Source: Paenibacillus sp. NFR01
GTDB taxonomy: Bacteria > Bacillota > Bacilli > Paenibacillales > Paenibacillaceae
Direction: 5' to 3'
DNA: 64,000 bases
Assembly (NCBI RefSeq): GCF_900111565.1
Contig: NZ_FOIK01000001.1
Location: 2,077,309-2,141,308 of the forward strand
Positions 24,223-33,600 of this stretch are shown in pieces (the stretch's first letter is position 1; every line of letters begins with the position of its first letter). The position numbers and the translations under genes are program-made. The notes beneath the pieces were generated by a model that was not told the DNA's origin, did not search any database, and saw nothing but the letters and a program-made list of their open reading frames with translations.

Positions 24223-24954
24223 TTAGTAATCGATAGAGGTTACTTTATAAGTATCTTCGCTATCATTATACATGACGGTAAATGTGACTTTCTTGTAGAT
24301 GGCCTGCCCTAACCCGTTGGTCAAATCGACGTCGTACAGCAAGGTAAACTTATCGTGCATATCCGTTTTGGATCGGAGCAGCATTTCAAATGAATCATCG
24401 TAAACGACCTCCCAATCGCGGAACGCATCCTTCAAGCTTTGCTTCCAATCTTCAAAGGTCGGATATTCCTCGGCATAGAACATATCGTACATATCCTCGT
24501 CGACCGTGATTTCATCCGGTTCCCTCGTCTTCTCTTTCACACTCAGGAACTTGTAATCCAGCACATTGATAAAATCATCGACACCCGACTCCTTGTAAGC
24601 ATCGGTTGACTCCCCATTTTTCATGGCGTGAAGGTAATCGTTTACAACCCCTTCAGCCTTCGCGTTTACGGTATAAAAATGGGAATAGACAAATGCCAAT
24701 ATTACCAGAATCAGCACAAAAGCTCCTCCGCCAATGGCAATCTTAACCGTGTTGGAAAGCTTTTTGGCTGCAACTATAGGAGCAACGGTGCCTTCCGCAA
24801 TTGGTTCAATTCCGATTTCTTCTTCGGCGGCTGCTGTTTCGGTGAGACTTACTTCCATAACGCTGTCATTGCTTTCTTCGAATTTCCCCCCGCATGTGCC
24901 GCAGTACAAATTTTTATTCTCGTTCTCCGTGCCGCAATTCGAACATACTTTCAC
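24223..24954 (-). CDS. Zinc-ribbon membrane protein
   Basis: This 243-residue protein has an N-terminal zinc ribbon (CSNCGTENENKNLYCGTCGG, four Cys), a short acidic linker, one membrane helix (about residues 70-92, IAIGGGAFVLILVILAFVYS) and an extracytoplasmic domain of 150 residues resembling NTF2/DUF4878-like folds (DYLHAMKNGESTDAYKESGV). Proteins of this plan occur in many Firmicutes; function is unknown, and envelope stress sensing is a guess. GTG at 24954 sits 8 bases after GGAGG; the TTG two codons earlier is too close. A remnant of a paralogue lies immediately downstream. Confidence 0.75.
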   Translation of the reverse strand: MKVCSNCGTENENKNLYCGTCGGKFEESNDSVMEVSLTETAAAEEEIGIEPIAEGTVAPIVAAKKLSNTVKIAIGGGAFVLILVILAFVYSHFYTVNAKAEGVVNDYLHAMKNGESTDAYKESGVDDFINVLDYKFLSVKEKTREPDEITVDEDMYDMFYAEEYPTFEDWKQSLKDAFRDWEVVYDDSFEMLLRSKTDMHDKFTLLYDVDLTNGLGQAIYKKVTFTVMYNDSEDTYKVTSIDY

Positions 24955-25119
24955 TTTCAAATCCTCCCCCAGTGTTCTGATGCCTTATGTATTAGTTCTT
25001 TTGTCCCAAAAAACAGACATCCGACCTATTCTACCACGATTTTCCATTTGGGAGAACAAATATTGTTTTGGTAAATGAGGATTAACTTTTCTCCTCTGAA
25101 ATGCCTATTGTTGTATATC

Positions 25120-25162
25120 AAAAAAACAGGCCGCCTCCGAATATTACATTCGGAAACGGCCC
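25120..25162 (-). terminator. Terminator of the flavodiiron/rubredoxin operon
   Basis: GGCCG and CGGCC arms with an inner CCGAAT/ATTCGG pairing are followed on the minus strand by a run of T residues. It lies 16 bases after the stop of the Crp/Fnr gene, the last of the operon. Confidence 0.88.
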
Positions 25163-25177
25163 CAAACTTGCTTCAAT

Positions 25178-25885
25178 TCAAACTGTGTATTTTTCGAGTG
25201 ACGGACGGTCCTTGACGATCATCTGTTTGTTGCCAACCAGCTCAATCAGGCCCAAATCCTCGAATCGGGCGAACTTCCGGCTGATCGTCTCCCGGGTAAC
25301 GCCTACGTAGCTCGCCAGCTCCTCGCGGGAGAGCGGGAGTTTGACCGCAATCCCGCCGCCGCGCGGCTTGCCGTATTTGTCGCTCAGCTCCAGAATCATG
25401 GAGGCAATGCGGATCTCCGGGTCCTTGGTTGCGAGGCTCTGGGCCAGGTTCTCCGTGTGGGCTAGCCGCTTGGCGACGGTCTTCAGCAGCTTGATCGTAA
25501 TGTCCGGATTTTCCGCCATCAGCTGCTCCATATCCGTCCGCGTCAGCATGCAAATGGCGGTATCCGTCAGCGCATAAGCGCTGAAGTTGCTCAGCTCTTC
25601 GCTGCTGAGGATATTCAGCTCGCCGAAAAACTCCCCGTTGCTCAGCACATGCAGAATCTGCTCTTTGCCCTGAGGGGTCATTTTGGACAGCTTCACTTGC
25701 CCCTGCTGGATGATATAAAGCGTATCCGTCGGCTGCTCTTCCAGAATCAGCGCCTGGCCCTTGGCATATTTCCGGTGCCGGATCATCGCGCTGATCCGCC
25801 CGAGTTCCCCGTCGCTTAACGAAGCGAAGATTGGCACCTTGCGGGTACAAGGCTCCGCTGCGTCCCGGCAGGAATGTTCCGCCAT
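25178..25885 (-). CDS. Crp/Fnr family regulator in the flavodiiron operon
   Basis: This 235-residue regulator has a cNMP-like beta roll (residues 18-125, with ILEEQPTDTLYIIQQGQVKL and GEFFGELNIL), a dimer helix, and a complete winged helix with recognition segment REELASYVGVTRETISRKFA (about residues 187-206). It has two Cys near the N terminus (Cys6 and Cys13) but not a four-Cys FNR cluster set. CAAGGAGGG precedes the ATG. As the fourth gene behind a flavodiiron protein, FAD reductase and rubredoxin, it probably senses redox state, O2 or NO and may control this operon. That is inferred from context. Confidence 0.9.
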   Translation of the reverse strand: MAEHSCRDAAEPCTRKVPIFASLSDGELGRISAMIRHRKYAKGQALILEEQPTDTLYIIQQGQVKLSKMTPQGKEQILHVLSNGEFFGELNILSSEELSNFSAYALTDTAICMLTRTDMEQLMAENPDITIKLLKTVAKRLAHTENLAQSLATKDPEIRIASMILELSDKYGKPRGGGIAVKLPLSREELASYVGVTRETISRKFARFEDLGLIELVGNKQMIVKDRPSLEKYTV

Positions 25886-25949
25886 AGCTTATCCCTCCTT
25901 GGTTCTTTTGCCGGCTGTACCGGGAGTCGGCTTCCCGGGAGCAGGCTTC

Positions 25950-26129
25950 TTAGGAAGCCGCCCCTTTGTCCGCGATCGGCTCAAAATGGCTTGTATCTTC
26001 CCCGCATACCGGACAAACCCAGTCCTCCGGCAGATCCTCAAACGCCGTACCCGGCGCCACGTCCTCATCCGGGTCGCCGACCGCCGGGTCGTAAATATAG
26101 CCGCAAGGCTTGCAAATGTATTTGGTCAT
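25950..26129 (-). CDS. Rubredoxin
   Basis: This 59-residue protein has both iron-binding Cys pairs, [16 protein letters not shown] near residues 6-21 and [13 protein letters not shown] near residues 39-51. It is the electron carrier between the FAD reductase encoded just upstream and the flavodiiron protein. CAGGAGG stands before the ATG at 26129; upstream in-frame codons lack a site. Confidence 0.97.
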   Translation of the reverse strand: MTKYICKPCGYIYDPAVGDPDEDVAPGTAFEDLPEDWVCPVCGEDTSHFEPIADKGAAS

Positions 26130-26174
26130 GGTTATTCCTCCTGTGATATTCAATCTGCTCTCATAGAAAAATTT

Positions 26175-27392
26175 TTACTGAATCCGGGCCGCAACGCCGG
26201 CCATGATCTCTTCCAGACCGAAGCTTTCGCTGTCCAGCCCTTCCAGGCTTACGCCCTGCTCCACGGCCGATTTATAGAGCAGCGAGGCTGCCGCGCCGTC
26301 CCAGGCAAGCGCCCCTGCCATGCGGTTGTCTTTGATGTAAATCCGCGTATACACGCCATCCAGTTCGCCGGCCACCGACCGGTCGCATTCGCGCTCGTCC
26401 GTATTTCCGATGGAAAACAGCGAGATACCGAACGCGTTGAAAAGCGTCACCGGTACGGGTCTGCGGTAATCGGCAGGCTCAGCGGCCGCCATGTTGGTAC
26501 CGGCCACCTTGCCCTGCTCGATGGCCCCGCCCCACAAACCTTCTACCCGCCCGTCCAGCTCGGCAAGATCTCCTGCGGCGTAGACATGCGGAGCGCTTGT
26601 CTCCAGATGTTGGTTCACCAATACCCCGGAGCGGGTGAGGATGCCTGTCTCCTTTACCAGATCGGTATTCGGTATGATGCCGATGGAATAGACCACATGC
26701 TCGCAAGAGATTTCCGCACCGTTATCCAGCACAACGCCGGAGACGGACTCTTCGCCTGTAATGGCAGTGACGCCTGCATGGAGCTTCACTTGCACGCCAG
26801 ACTGCTCCAGCACAAGATGCAGCTGTTCCGACGAAGTTTCATCGAGCTGTCTGGCCATCAGCCGGGGGGCTGCTTCGACCACGGTTACCGGATAGCCGCC
26901 TTCATGCAGCGCCCAAGCGGTCTCCAATCCCTGTACGCCGCCGCCGATGACGACGACGCGCTGACCGGCGGTCAGCTCCGCCTTCAACCGGTCGGCATCG
27001 CCCAGCCCGCGGATCGTGTGGACATTGTTCAAGCTTGCGCCGTCCACCGTCAGTGCCCGGTTCCGCGCGCCCATGCAGAGCAGCAGCTTATGATACGCCG
27101 TCACCTTGCCGTCCGCCGTTTCAATCTCCAGCCGTTCCGGATGGATCGCCGCCACCCGGCTCGAGGTATGCAGCGTAATCCGGTTGTCCCGGTACCACTT
27201 CTCCTTCTTGATCAGCACCTTTTCGCTATGCAGATCGCTGAACAAACCTTTGGTCAGCTTGATGCGGTTGTAGGGCAGATGGTTTTCCTCGCCGAAGATC
27301 GTAATCTCCGACTCTGCGTCCTGGTCGCGAATCGCCTTGGCGGCATGAACCGCCGCAACGCCGCTGCCAACGATAACATAATGCTTATTCAT
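26175..27392 (-). CDS. NAD(P)H:rubredoxin oxidoreductase-like FAD protein
   Basis: This 405-residue pyridine nucleotide-disulphide oxidoreductase-type protein has an N-terminal FAD Rossmann motif VIVGSGVAAVHAAKAI, an NAD motif VVVIGGGVQGLETAWALHEG near residue 150, and the second FAD motif HVYAAGDLAEL near residue 270. The C-terminal 100 residues match the NirB/rubredoxin-reductase type. It should pass electrons from NAD(P)H to the rubredoxin encoded next. It starts 12 bases after the flavodiiron gene, which indicates co-transcription. The acceptor is inferred from context. Confidence 0.88.
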   Translation of the reverse strand: MNKHYVIVGSGVAAVHAAKAIRDQDAESEITIFGEENHLPYNRIKLTKGLFSDLHSEKVLIKKEKWYRDNRITLHTSSRVAAIHPERLEIETADGKVTAYHKLLLCMGARNRALTVDGASLNNVHTIRGLGDADRLKAELTAGQRVVVIGGGVQGLETAWALHEGGYPVTVVEAAPRLMARQLDETSSEQLHLVLEQSGVQVKLHAGVTAITGEESVSGVVLDNGAEISCEHVVYSIGIIPNTDLVKETGILTRSGVLVNQHLETSAPHVYAAGDLAELDGRVEGLWGGAIEQGKVAGTNMAAAEPADYRRPVPVTLFNAFGISLFSIGNTDERECDRSVAGELDGVYTRIYIKDNRMAGALAWDGAAASLLYKSAVEQGVSLEGLDSESFGLEEIMAGVAARIQ

Positions 27393-27404
27393 CGCTGTCC
27401 CCCC

Positions 27405-28643
27405 TTAGATGGCGCTCAAGAGCAGGTCGGAGACGAACTCGGCCGCGTTCTTGATCTTTTGCGTTTTCTCGGCCTCTTTTGGCGAGAAGCGGACGCGGAT
27501 TGGGAATTCCACATGCGTCATTCCGGTGGTTTTGATGACATCGGACGTGCTTTGGACGGTCATGTTCGTGCCGTTCAGATAGTCCTGAATAACCTCAATC
27601 GCTTCGCCGCTCCAGCCGTATGAACCGAAGGCCGCCGCCAGCTTGCCTTCCAGATCCATGTGCTGAAGTTCCTTCAACAGCGGCTCAAGGTTGCCGATCA
27701 TATCGGCGTAGCGGGTCGAGCTGCCGATGAAGACGGCATCCGCTGCGGCGATGCTGTCCAGGATGACGGACAGTTCATGTTTATCCGCATCCCAGACCTC
27801 GGCTTCGATGCCGTTCTCCTGCAGCGTGGACTGGAGAATGCCCGCCATTTTTTTCGTGTTATTTTTTAGGGTCGTATACACAATGGCCGCTTTCTTCCCT
27901 TGGGTCGTCTCCCGGCTCAGCTCGGCGTACAGATCAATGTATTTGCGGACGTCCCGGCGGATCAGGAACCCGTGCGAAGGGGCGATCATGGCAATCTCCA
28001 GATCCTTGACCGCCTCCATCAGCGTGCGGACATATCTGCGGTGCGGGTGGATAATGGCGCTATAGTAACCTTTGAAGTCCTCGGTAATGTCGAACCCGGC
28101 CTCATCGCTGAACAGTTTGTCCACGGCAACATGGGTACTGAAAATATCGCAAGGATACAAAATTTGGTCTTCCACGCAATAAGTGATCATGGTTTCGGCA
28201 GTATGCAGATATGGCGTTTCTTTAAACAGCAGCGTTTTGCCGCCGATATCAAGCGTGTCCCCATCCTTCACCGCGAGAAAATTACGGCCGTGCAGCTTGT
28301 ACATTTCCTGCAGCTCCGGTACGGCAATCTCCGTGCACACCATCGTCGCATTCGTGGCCTTCATCGCCAGCGCCGCCAGCCCTCCGGAATGATCCGGCTC
28401 GGTATGGTTGATCACGATGTACGCAATGTCCAGCGGATCGATCAGCTCGGCTACGCGCTCCGCATACTCCCGGCCAAACTCCATATCCACGGTATCGATC
28501 ACCGTCGGCTTGCCGGTTTTCAGCAAATAGGAATTATACGTCGTCCCTTTCGTCAGAATCAGCCGATGGAACGGAACCTCCCGGTCGTCGATTTTACCTA
28601 CCCAATACGTATCTTTGGCAATCTGAATATCGGTAATGGTCAT
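27405..28643 (-). CDS. Flavodiiron protein (O2/NO reductase)
   Basis: This 412-residue protein has an N-terminal metallo-beta-lactamase-type diiron domain and a C-terminal flavodoxin domain. Diiron ligands are visible in NHTEPDHSGG (residues about 80-89), TPYLHTAETM, PCDIFSTHV and APSHGFLIR. The flavodoxin part begins KKAAIVYTTLKNNTKKMAGI, and GSSTRYADMIGNLEPLLKEL is the FMN-binding loop. It reduces O2 to water or NO to N2O in the cytoplasm with electrons from rubredoxin. It is the first gene of a four-gene unit. GGAGGGCG precedes the ATG, and a Fur-like box lies 19 bases upstream. Confidence 0.95.
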   Translation of the reverse strand: MTITDIQIAKDTYWVGKIDDREVPFHRLILTKGTTYNSYLLKTGKPTVIDTVDMEFGREYAERVAELIDPLDIAYIVINHTEPDHSGGLAALAMKATNATMVCTEIAVPELQEMYKLHGRNFLAVKDGDTLDIGGKTLLFKETPYLHTAETMITYCVEDQILYPCDIFSTHVAVDKLFSDEAGFDITEDFKGYYSAIIHPHRRYVRTLMEAVKDLEIAMIAPSHGFLIRRDVRKYIDLYAELSRETTQGKKAAIVYTTLKNNTKKMAGILQSTLQENGIEAEVWDADKHELSVILDSIAAADAVFIGSSTRYADMIGNLEPLLKELQHMDLEGKLAAAFGSYGWSGEAIEVIQDYLNGTNMTVQSTSDVIKTTGMTHVEFPIRVRFSPKEAEKTQKIKNAAEFVSDLLLSAI

Positions 28644-28661
28644 CTCTCTTCGCCCTCCAAA

Positions 28662-28676
28662 TGATAATGTTTATCA
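28662..28676 (-). promoter_or_regulatory. Fur-box-like operator of the flavodiiron operon
   Basis: TGATAATGTTTATCA is an inverted repeat that differs by one base from the 7-1-7 Fur consensus TGATAATNATTATCA. It lies 19 bases before the ATG of an iron-dependent enzyme. ArcA- or FNR-like recognition fits less well, because the TTGAT-N4-ATCAA pattern is absent. Confidence 0.6.
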
Positions 28677-28882
28677 ACACCCTCATTCTATAATGGGCAC
28701 CGGGGGCAAAAGGAGGATTGAAATCAAATTTTGAAAGTTTGGAAAAGAGAATGAAATCTACAACTTCGAATATACACCGTTTGCGGTGGAGGGTTGTGCG
28801 TGGGGTCACGCCGGCCGGAAAAAGCATCCATCCAATATTAGGAACGTTAGGGACACAAACTCTCCGGTATTCGGCCAAACTC

Positions 28883-28909
28883 AAAAAGACCTTGATCGCT
28901 CAAGGTCTC
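28883..28909 (-). terminator. Terminator of the ThuA-domain gene
   Basis: GACCTTGA pairs with TCAAGGTC around a TCGC loop, and on the minus strand the stem is followed by TTTTT. It is about 30 bases after the stop of the gene at 28940. Confidence 0.85.
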
Positions 28910-28939
28910 TTCATCTCTCCGGTTAGCCGTTGCCTCCCG

Positions 28940-29572
28940 TTACAATCTCCCCGCCGCCCACTTCGCGGCATTCACGATCCATTCCCCGTAGGTCCCATGC
29001 TCGAACGAGGGCAAATGATGACCCGGCATCAGAAACGCGACGCGGCCCAGCCCATAATTCCGCACCCATGCCGCCGGCCAGTCCTGCCCTTCATGACAGT
29101 AGTTCAACAGAATCGTCGGCTCTGCCAGCGGGTCCAGCTCAAAGCGGTACGGCTCCTCCTCCAGCGAAAAAGCCTCCAGCCCCTGCGTCAAGGGATGGCC
29201 GGCGGCCGCAATGCAAAAAGGCAGCGCGGTATATTCCGGATGCCCCGTGAATCTCGCTCCGATCAGCTGAGCCAATTCCGGGCTCGCCTGCAGCGAAATG
29301 CCATTATGAAGGACCAGCAGCCCGCCGCCGCCGGCCACAAATTGCAAAAGCCCCGCCGTCTCTTCGGCTGCCGGTACCTTGTTCCATCTATCGGTATACG
29401 AAATGCACAGTTCATATGGCGCAAGGTGCTCTGGCCGCAGGGAGCCCGTCCCTTCCGCCGAGGTTACTTCCGCCGTATCCCGCAAAATATTCAGAAGGCG
29501 CGCTTTAACTGCCCCCAGCGGATGATAGGGCGCGTCGATATCGGTGCCGATTAGAAGTGTACGAATGGTCAT
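28940..29572 (-). CDS. ThuA-domain protein
   Basis: This 210-residue protein has a class I glutamine amidotransferase-like fold of the ThuA type. TIRTLLIGTDIDAPYHPLGA opens the domain. The central strand-turn FVAGGGGLLVLHNGISLQAS and the HPEYTALPFCI segment are family features, as is the C-terminal GRVAFLMPGHHLPSFEHGTY. ThuA proteins take part in disaccharide (trehalose/sucrose) oxidation pathways, but the activity here is unknown. ATG at 29572 follows AAGGAGG; an upstream extension to 29662 lacks support. Confidence 0.82.
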   Translation of the reverse strand: MTIRTLLIGTDIDAPYHPLGAVKARLLNILRDTAEVTSAEGTGSLRPEHLAPYELCISYTDRWNKVPAAEETAGLLQFVAGGGGLLVLHNGISLQASPELAQLIGARFTGHPEYTALPFCIAAAGHPLTQGLEAFSLEEEPYRFELDPLAEPTILLNYCHEGQDWPAAWVRNYGLGRVAFLMPGHHLPSFEHGTYGEWIVNAAKWAAGRL

Positions 29573-29612
29573 GTTTATTGCCTCCTTCTTATTTAATGGC
29601 AGCCCTTCGCGC

Positions 29613-30334
29613 TCACCAAGGCAACGTATTGCCTTCATTATCAATGAGCGCAAGCCCTTCACCGGAATAACCGGGGTCCAGCCGCTGGTCCACCAGCCCG
29701 AGAATATGTCCGGCGGATTCGTCCGGCGTCAGCTTTCCCGCCTCATCGAGCTTGCCCTGCATGTAGGTCCGGACATGGCCGGGGTGGATGACCATCACCT
29801 TGCCTCCCTGTGGCACGATCTGATTATGAATCAGCCTGGACTGCATATTCAGCGCCGCCTTTGACATGCAATAAGCATACAAGCGGTCCGCCAGCAGCTT
29901 CCGATGCTGCCTGCCTCCGAGGAGATGTTGACGATAAGCTTGCTGTCGCTGTTTAGAATGGGCCCGATCAGTCCGTTCGACATCCGCAGCGAGCCGAGCG
30001 CATTGACGCGGAACACCTTGTCCATCTCTTCAAAATCCAGCCCGTCCTCGATCGTCGCCTCGATGTCGCCCAAAATCGCCCCGTTGTTGATCAGAATGTC
30101 CACCCGGTCCGTGATGCCAGATACCGCTGCTATCGCTTTGGATACGCTTTCTGCATTGTCGATATCAAGCGGAATCACTTTAAGCCTTCCCCCGAAGGCT
30201 TCCTCCAGCCGCGCAAGCTCGCCTCCGGCTTCGGCAAATTGCCCGGCAAACACATATAATCCCCGTTCGAGCAATCCTTTCGCCAATCCAAGTCCGACGC
30301 CACGGTCGGCTCCCGTCACGAATGCATAACGCAT
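29613..30334 (-). pseudogene. Short-chain dehydrogenase/reductase broken by a 1-base frameshift
   Basis: The N-terminal part (YAFVTGADRGVGLGLAKGLL with the TGxxxGxG nucleotide loop, LINNGAILGD, and the catalytic Ser in VNISSEAGSIGS) runs in one frame to about 29,890. The C-terminal part (YAYCMSKAALNMQSRLIHNQ with the YxxxK pair, then MVIHPGHVRT) continues in another frame to the stop at 29613. Joining needs one extra base near 29,880-29,893, between SCWRT and YAYCMSKAA. The lengths on both sides are normal for a 240-residue SDR, so this is a single-base lesion or a sequencing error. Substrate unknown. Confidence 0.85.
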
Positions 30335-30638
30335 GATCGATTCCCCTCCATGTTCTTTTCTCTGCCTTATTATTGTAGTCCAAACCTCTTAGGGGAGACA
30401 TCATCCAATGACCGGATTATATGGCATAATGCCGTTTTCCGCCTGAAGCGGAACGGCAAGAATCTCGGAATTCCGTTAAGTCTATGCGCAATAAGGGACG
30501 TATTTATAAAACTCAAGTCCTTTCTAGCAAATAATGTTTGTTTTTGGCGGAAATATGTGAGATTCTGTAAATAATCCAGTCTATGAATAATATCACATTG
30601 TTCAAAGATTCATAACACCACAGAAGAGAGGTCAAACG
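30335..30638. other. Intergenic region upstream of the giant SLH protein
   Basis: No gene is supported in these 304 bases. An AT-rich stretch holds a possible promoter, with TTGGCG near 30,544 and TAAATA 18 bases further, about 65 bases before the start codon. AGAGAGG stands before the ATG at 30639. A small GC-rich inverted repeat (CCGTTTTCCGCC/GGCGG) was noted but not interpreted. Confidence 0.4.
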
Positions 30639-33600
30639 ATGGAGAACAAGAAGGTATTATCCAAAGTCGCATTATTCCTGGCCATTTTATTATTATGTAT
30701 TTCGATTCTGCCACCGCCCTTAATCACCCGGGCCGCACCGGTGCTGCAGGCCGAAAACGTACCTATTCAACCTTGGCCCTCCAGCTTCACAGCCTACACG
30801 GACAGCGCCGGCAAGGTGATCAGCGATCCGGCAAATGAGCCGGGGATCAGCCCTGACGACGTTGACTTTTCAAGCGGGCTGACGAAAGGTGCAGGGAGCC
30901 TGCCCTCGTTCTACGTGGCGGGCGACGGTTCGAACCTCTTTTTCCGGATGCGGCTGTTAGGCGATCCGCGGGACGACAAAGGCGGGTTTCTCTCCTCCGT
31001 CTGGCTCGTGAAGGTATCCGATGGCAGCGCAACCAAAGCCGTCATTGGCCTGAACGGCAAATCCCCGCATGAGGACTACATTTATGTCGCAAGCGGGAGC
31101 GGTTCGGCGGTGCATGTGCTGAACAAAACAGATAATACAGGGAACAATGTTCCCGGCGCGCGGGTCACCGAGGATGCGAACGGCGATTATTTCCTTGATT
31201 TTCAGGTTCCCGTGGCCAGTCTGACCGCCATCGATTCCAGCATTACGCCGGCATCTATCCTGAAGTTCGCATTCGCTACTTCCAAAGCCGCCAATTTGGC
31301 GGTGATCAATAAGGATGGACAGGACGAAACCTATGGCGATTATGCAAAGGTCTCCCCGTTCGCCATCTATCGACCGGTAATTGCAATCACGGGGCTTCAG
31401 GACGCCTATACCAGCTTCCCGGCTTCGGTAAGCGGCACTACCGCCAATGTGGCCAACGGACAAACCGTTACCTTAACCTTGACCCCGACTTCCGGCAATG
31501 GTTCCGCGATCACCAAAACGGCAACCGCAACCGACAATGCCTGGAGCGTCACCGGGATCTCGGGCGTGCCTTCCGGATTCTCTTATCTGGTTACGGCCAG
31601 CGTAGTGAATGAAAAGGGATATACGGCTACCGCATCCCAGCTTACCGGAATCGGCGCCTCTAAGGTGACGATCAACGGGAATCCGAGTTATTCCACCTAC
31701 CAGTTCCCGACCAGCTTTGCAGGAACGTTCGTGCGTTCGGCTACCGGCAACCGAAACGTCCTGTTCTCGGTCCACCGTTTATCGGGCACCGATTTAGCCA
31801 CGGAGACGCTGTTGACTTCAAGCATGAGGCTCGGCGTCACCGGTAATCCGGGAGCCTGGTCTACATCCTCGGTCAGCTACTTGAACGGAAGCACACCGAC
31901 GCCAGGATCTACTTACAAGATCACTGCCGTAGACGAAGATAACGCCAACGCCAAAGCGGTGCAGATCATCAAGTACCTGTCCAGCAGCATTGCCATCAGC
32001 TCGCCGGCAAATAATACGCGCTCCGACGTGACGACGCCCGACGTAACCGGAACGGCGAATCCCGGCGAGGCAGTGAATCTGTATATCGACAATACGTTTT
32101 ATCAGCAAACCGTGGCCGACGGCAGCGGCAACTGGAAGATCAGCGTCGATAAACCGCTTACGGCTACGCCGGTGAACAGTTACCACGCCTTCAAGGCCGT
32201 AGTTACTGACGGCACCAGCCAAGTGGCGAGCAATATCGTGAATTATGGGGTCAGCGCGCTGGACGTCAGCATTGAAAACGGCTCGCATCCCTACATCTAT
32301 CTGACCAACGCCGAACCGCAGTTCCGCGGCAGATCGACAGATACCGCGGTTAATGTAACCATCACCGATGACAGCGAGGATTCGAACTCCTATACCTGGT
32401 CCGATGTACCGGTGAATTCCGGCAAATGGACGGTAAAGGTCCCTTCGCAATTTACGCTGGCTAACGGGAAAAACTACACCGTAGTCGCGTCCGCCAAAAA
32501 CAATGGCGCCATCCAGGCTTCCTTGCATGTACGCGTAAAAACGGAGACGTCGATCGCGGTCAGCAGCCCGGCGCCCGACACGCGCATCAATGCCCGCGGC
32601 CCGATTACGGGAACGTCCGAACCGAATGCCAACATCAGCTTGAACCTCGACAAGACAAGCACAGTCGAGGTAGCAGCCAATGAATACGGCGTTTGGAGCT
32701 ATACGCCTTCTGCCGACTGGACGACCGGCAGCCATACCGCGGAAGCAACGACCTCCGATGAGGCGGGGAACACCGCATCGGCCGCGACCACGTTCAAGGT
32801 CGGGACTGCCGTCATCGCTTCCGTATCCGATGTGAGCCAAAGTGTACCGTACGCAACCGCTCTTGCCGACGCCATTGCTGTTCTTGGAACGGAAGTGACC
32901 GTTAATCTGGAAGGCGGCGGCACCGCTCAGGTTCCCATCACCTGGAGTGAAGATTCCGACCCGACATACAGCGGTTCTGCTCCTGGTGCCTATGTTTTTA
33001 CAGGCACATTCGGTAAGCTACCTGAGGGCATCTATAACAGCAATGAAATTCCAGCGCCTAAAGGAACGGTAACCGTGCTTCCGCAGATTACCAAGAGCAT
33101 CGCCTCTGTGGTATCCGAACCCGAAATCAACGTGATTAACGGGACGGCTGCCGATAAAGCAAAGAGCCAGCTCGGCTCCGAGGTCAACGTCAATTTGACC
33201 GGCGGCGAAACGGCGACGGTCCAGGTCTCGTGGAGTGAGAATTCGGAACCGGCATATAACGGTGCTACAGCCGGCACTTATGTCTTCACAGGAAGCTTCA
33301 AAACGCCGCTGCCGGTTGGCGTCAATAACAACAACTCCGTCAGCGCAACCGGAACCGTCCACGTACTGCCCCCGGGCACCACGTCGATCGCTTCCGCGGG
33401 AGAAGTCAACGTAACGGTTTCCTATTCCACCGGACTATCAAAAGCCAAGGAGACTTTGGGCGGCACGGTTAAGGTAACGCTTGAAGACGGCAGCAAGGCC
33501 GTGGTTCCCGTCATATGGGACAACGTATCCGACGAAACCACGCCCGAGTACAACGGCAATCAGGCGGCAACCTATCCTTTCACGGGCACCCTTGGTCCTT

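Noticed and set aside
25761..27623. 620-codon plus-strand reading frame opposite the rubredoxin operon
   Set aside because: It overlaps three certain minus-strand genes, and the protein has no recognisable domain.
28660..28680. FNR box before the flavodiiron operon
   Set aside because: The TTGAT-N4-ATCAA pattern is not met; the Fur 7-1-7 pattern fits with one mismatch.
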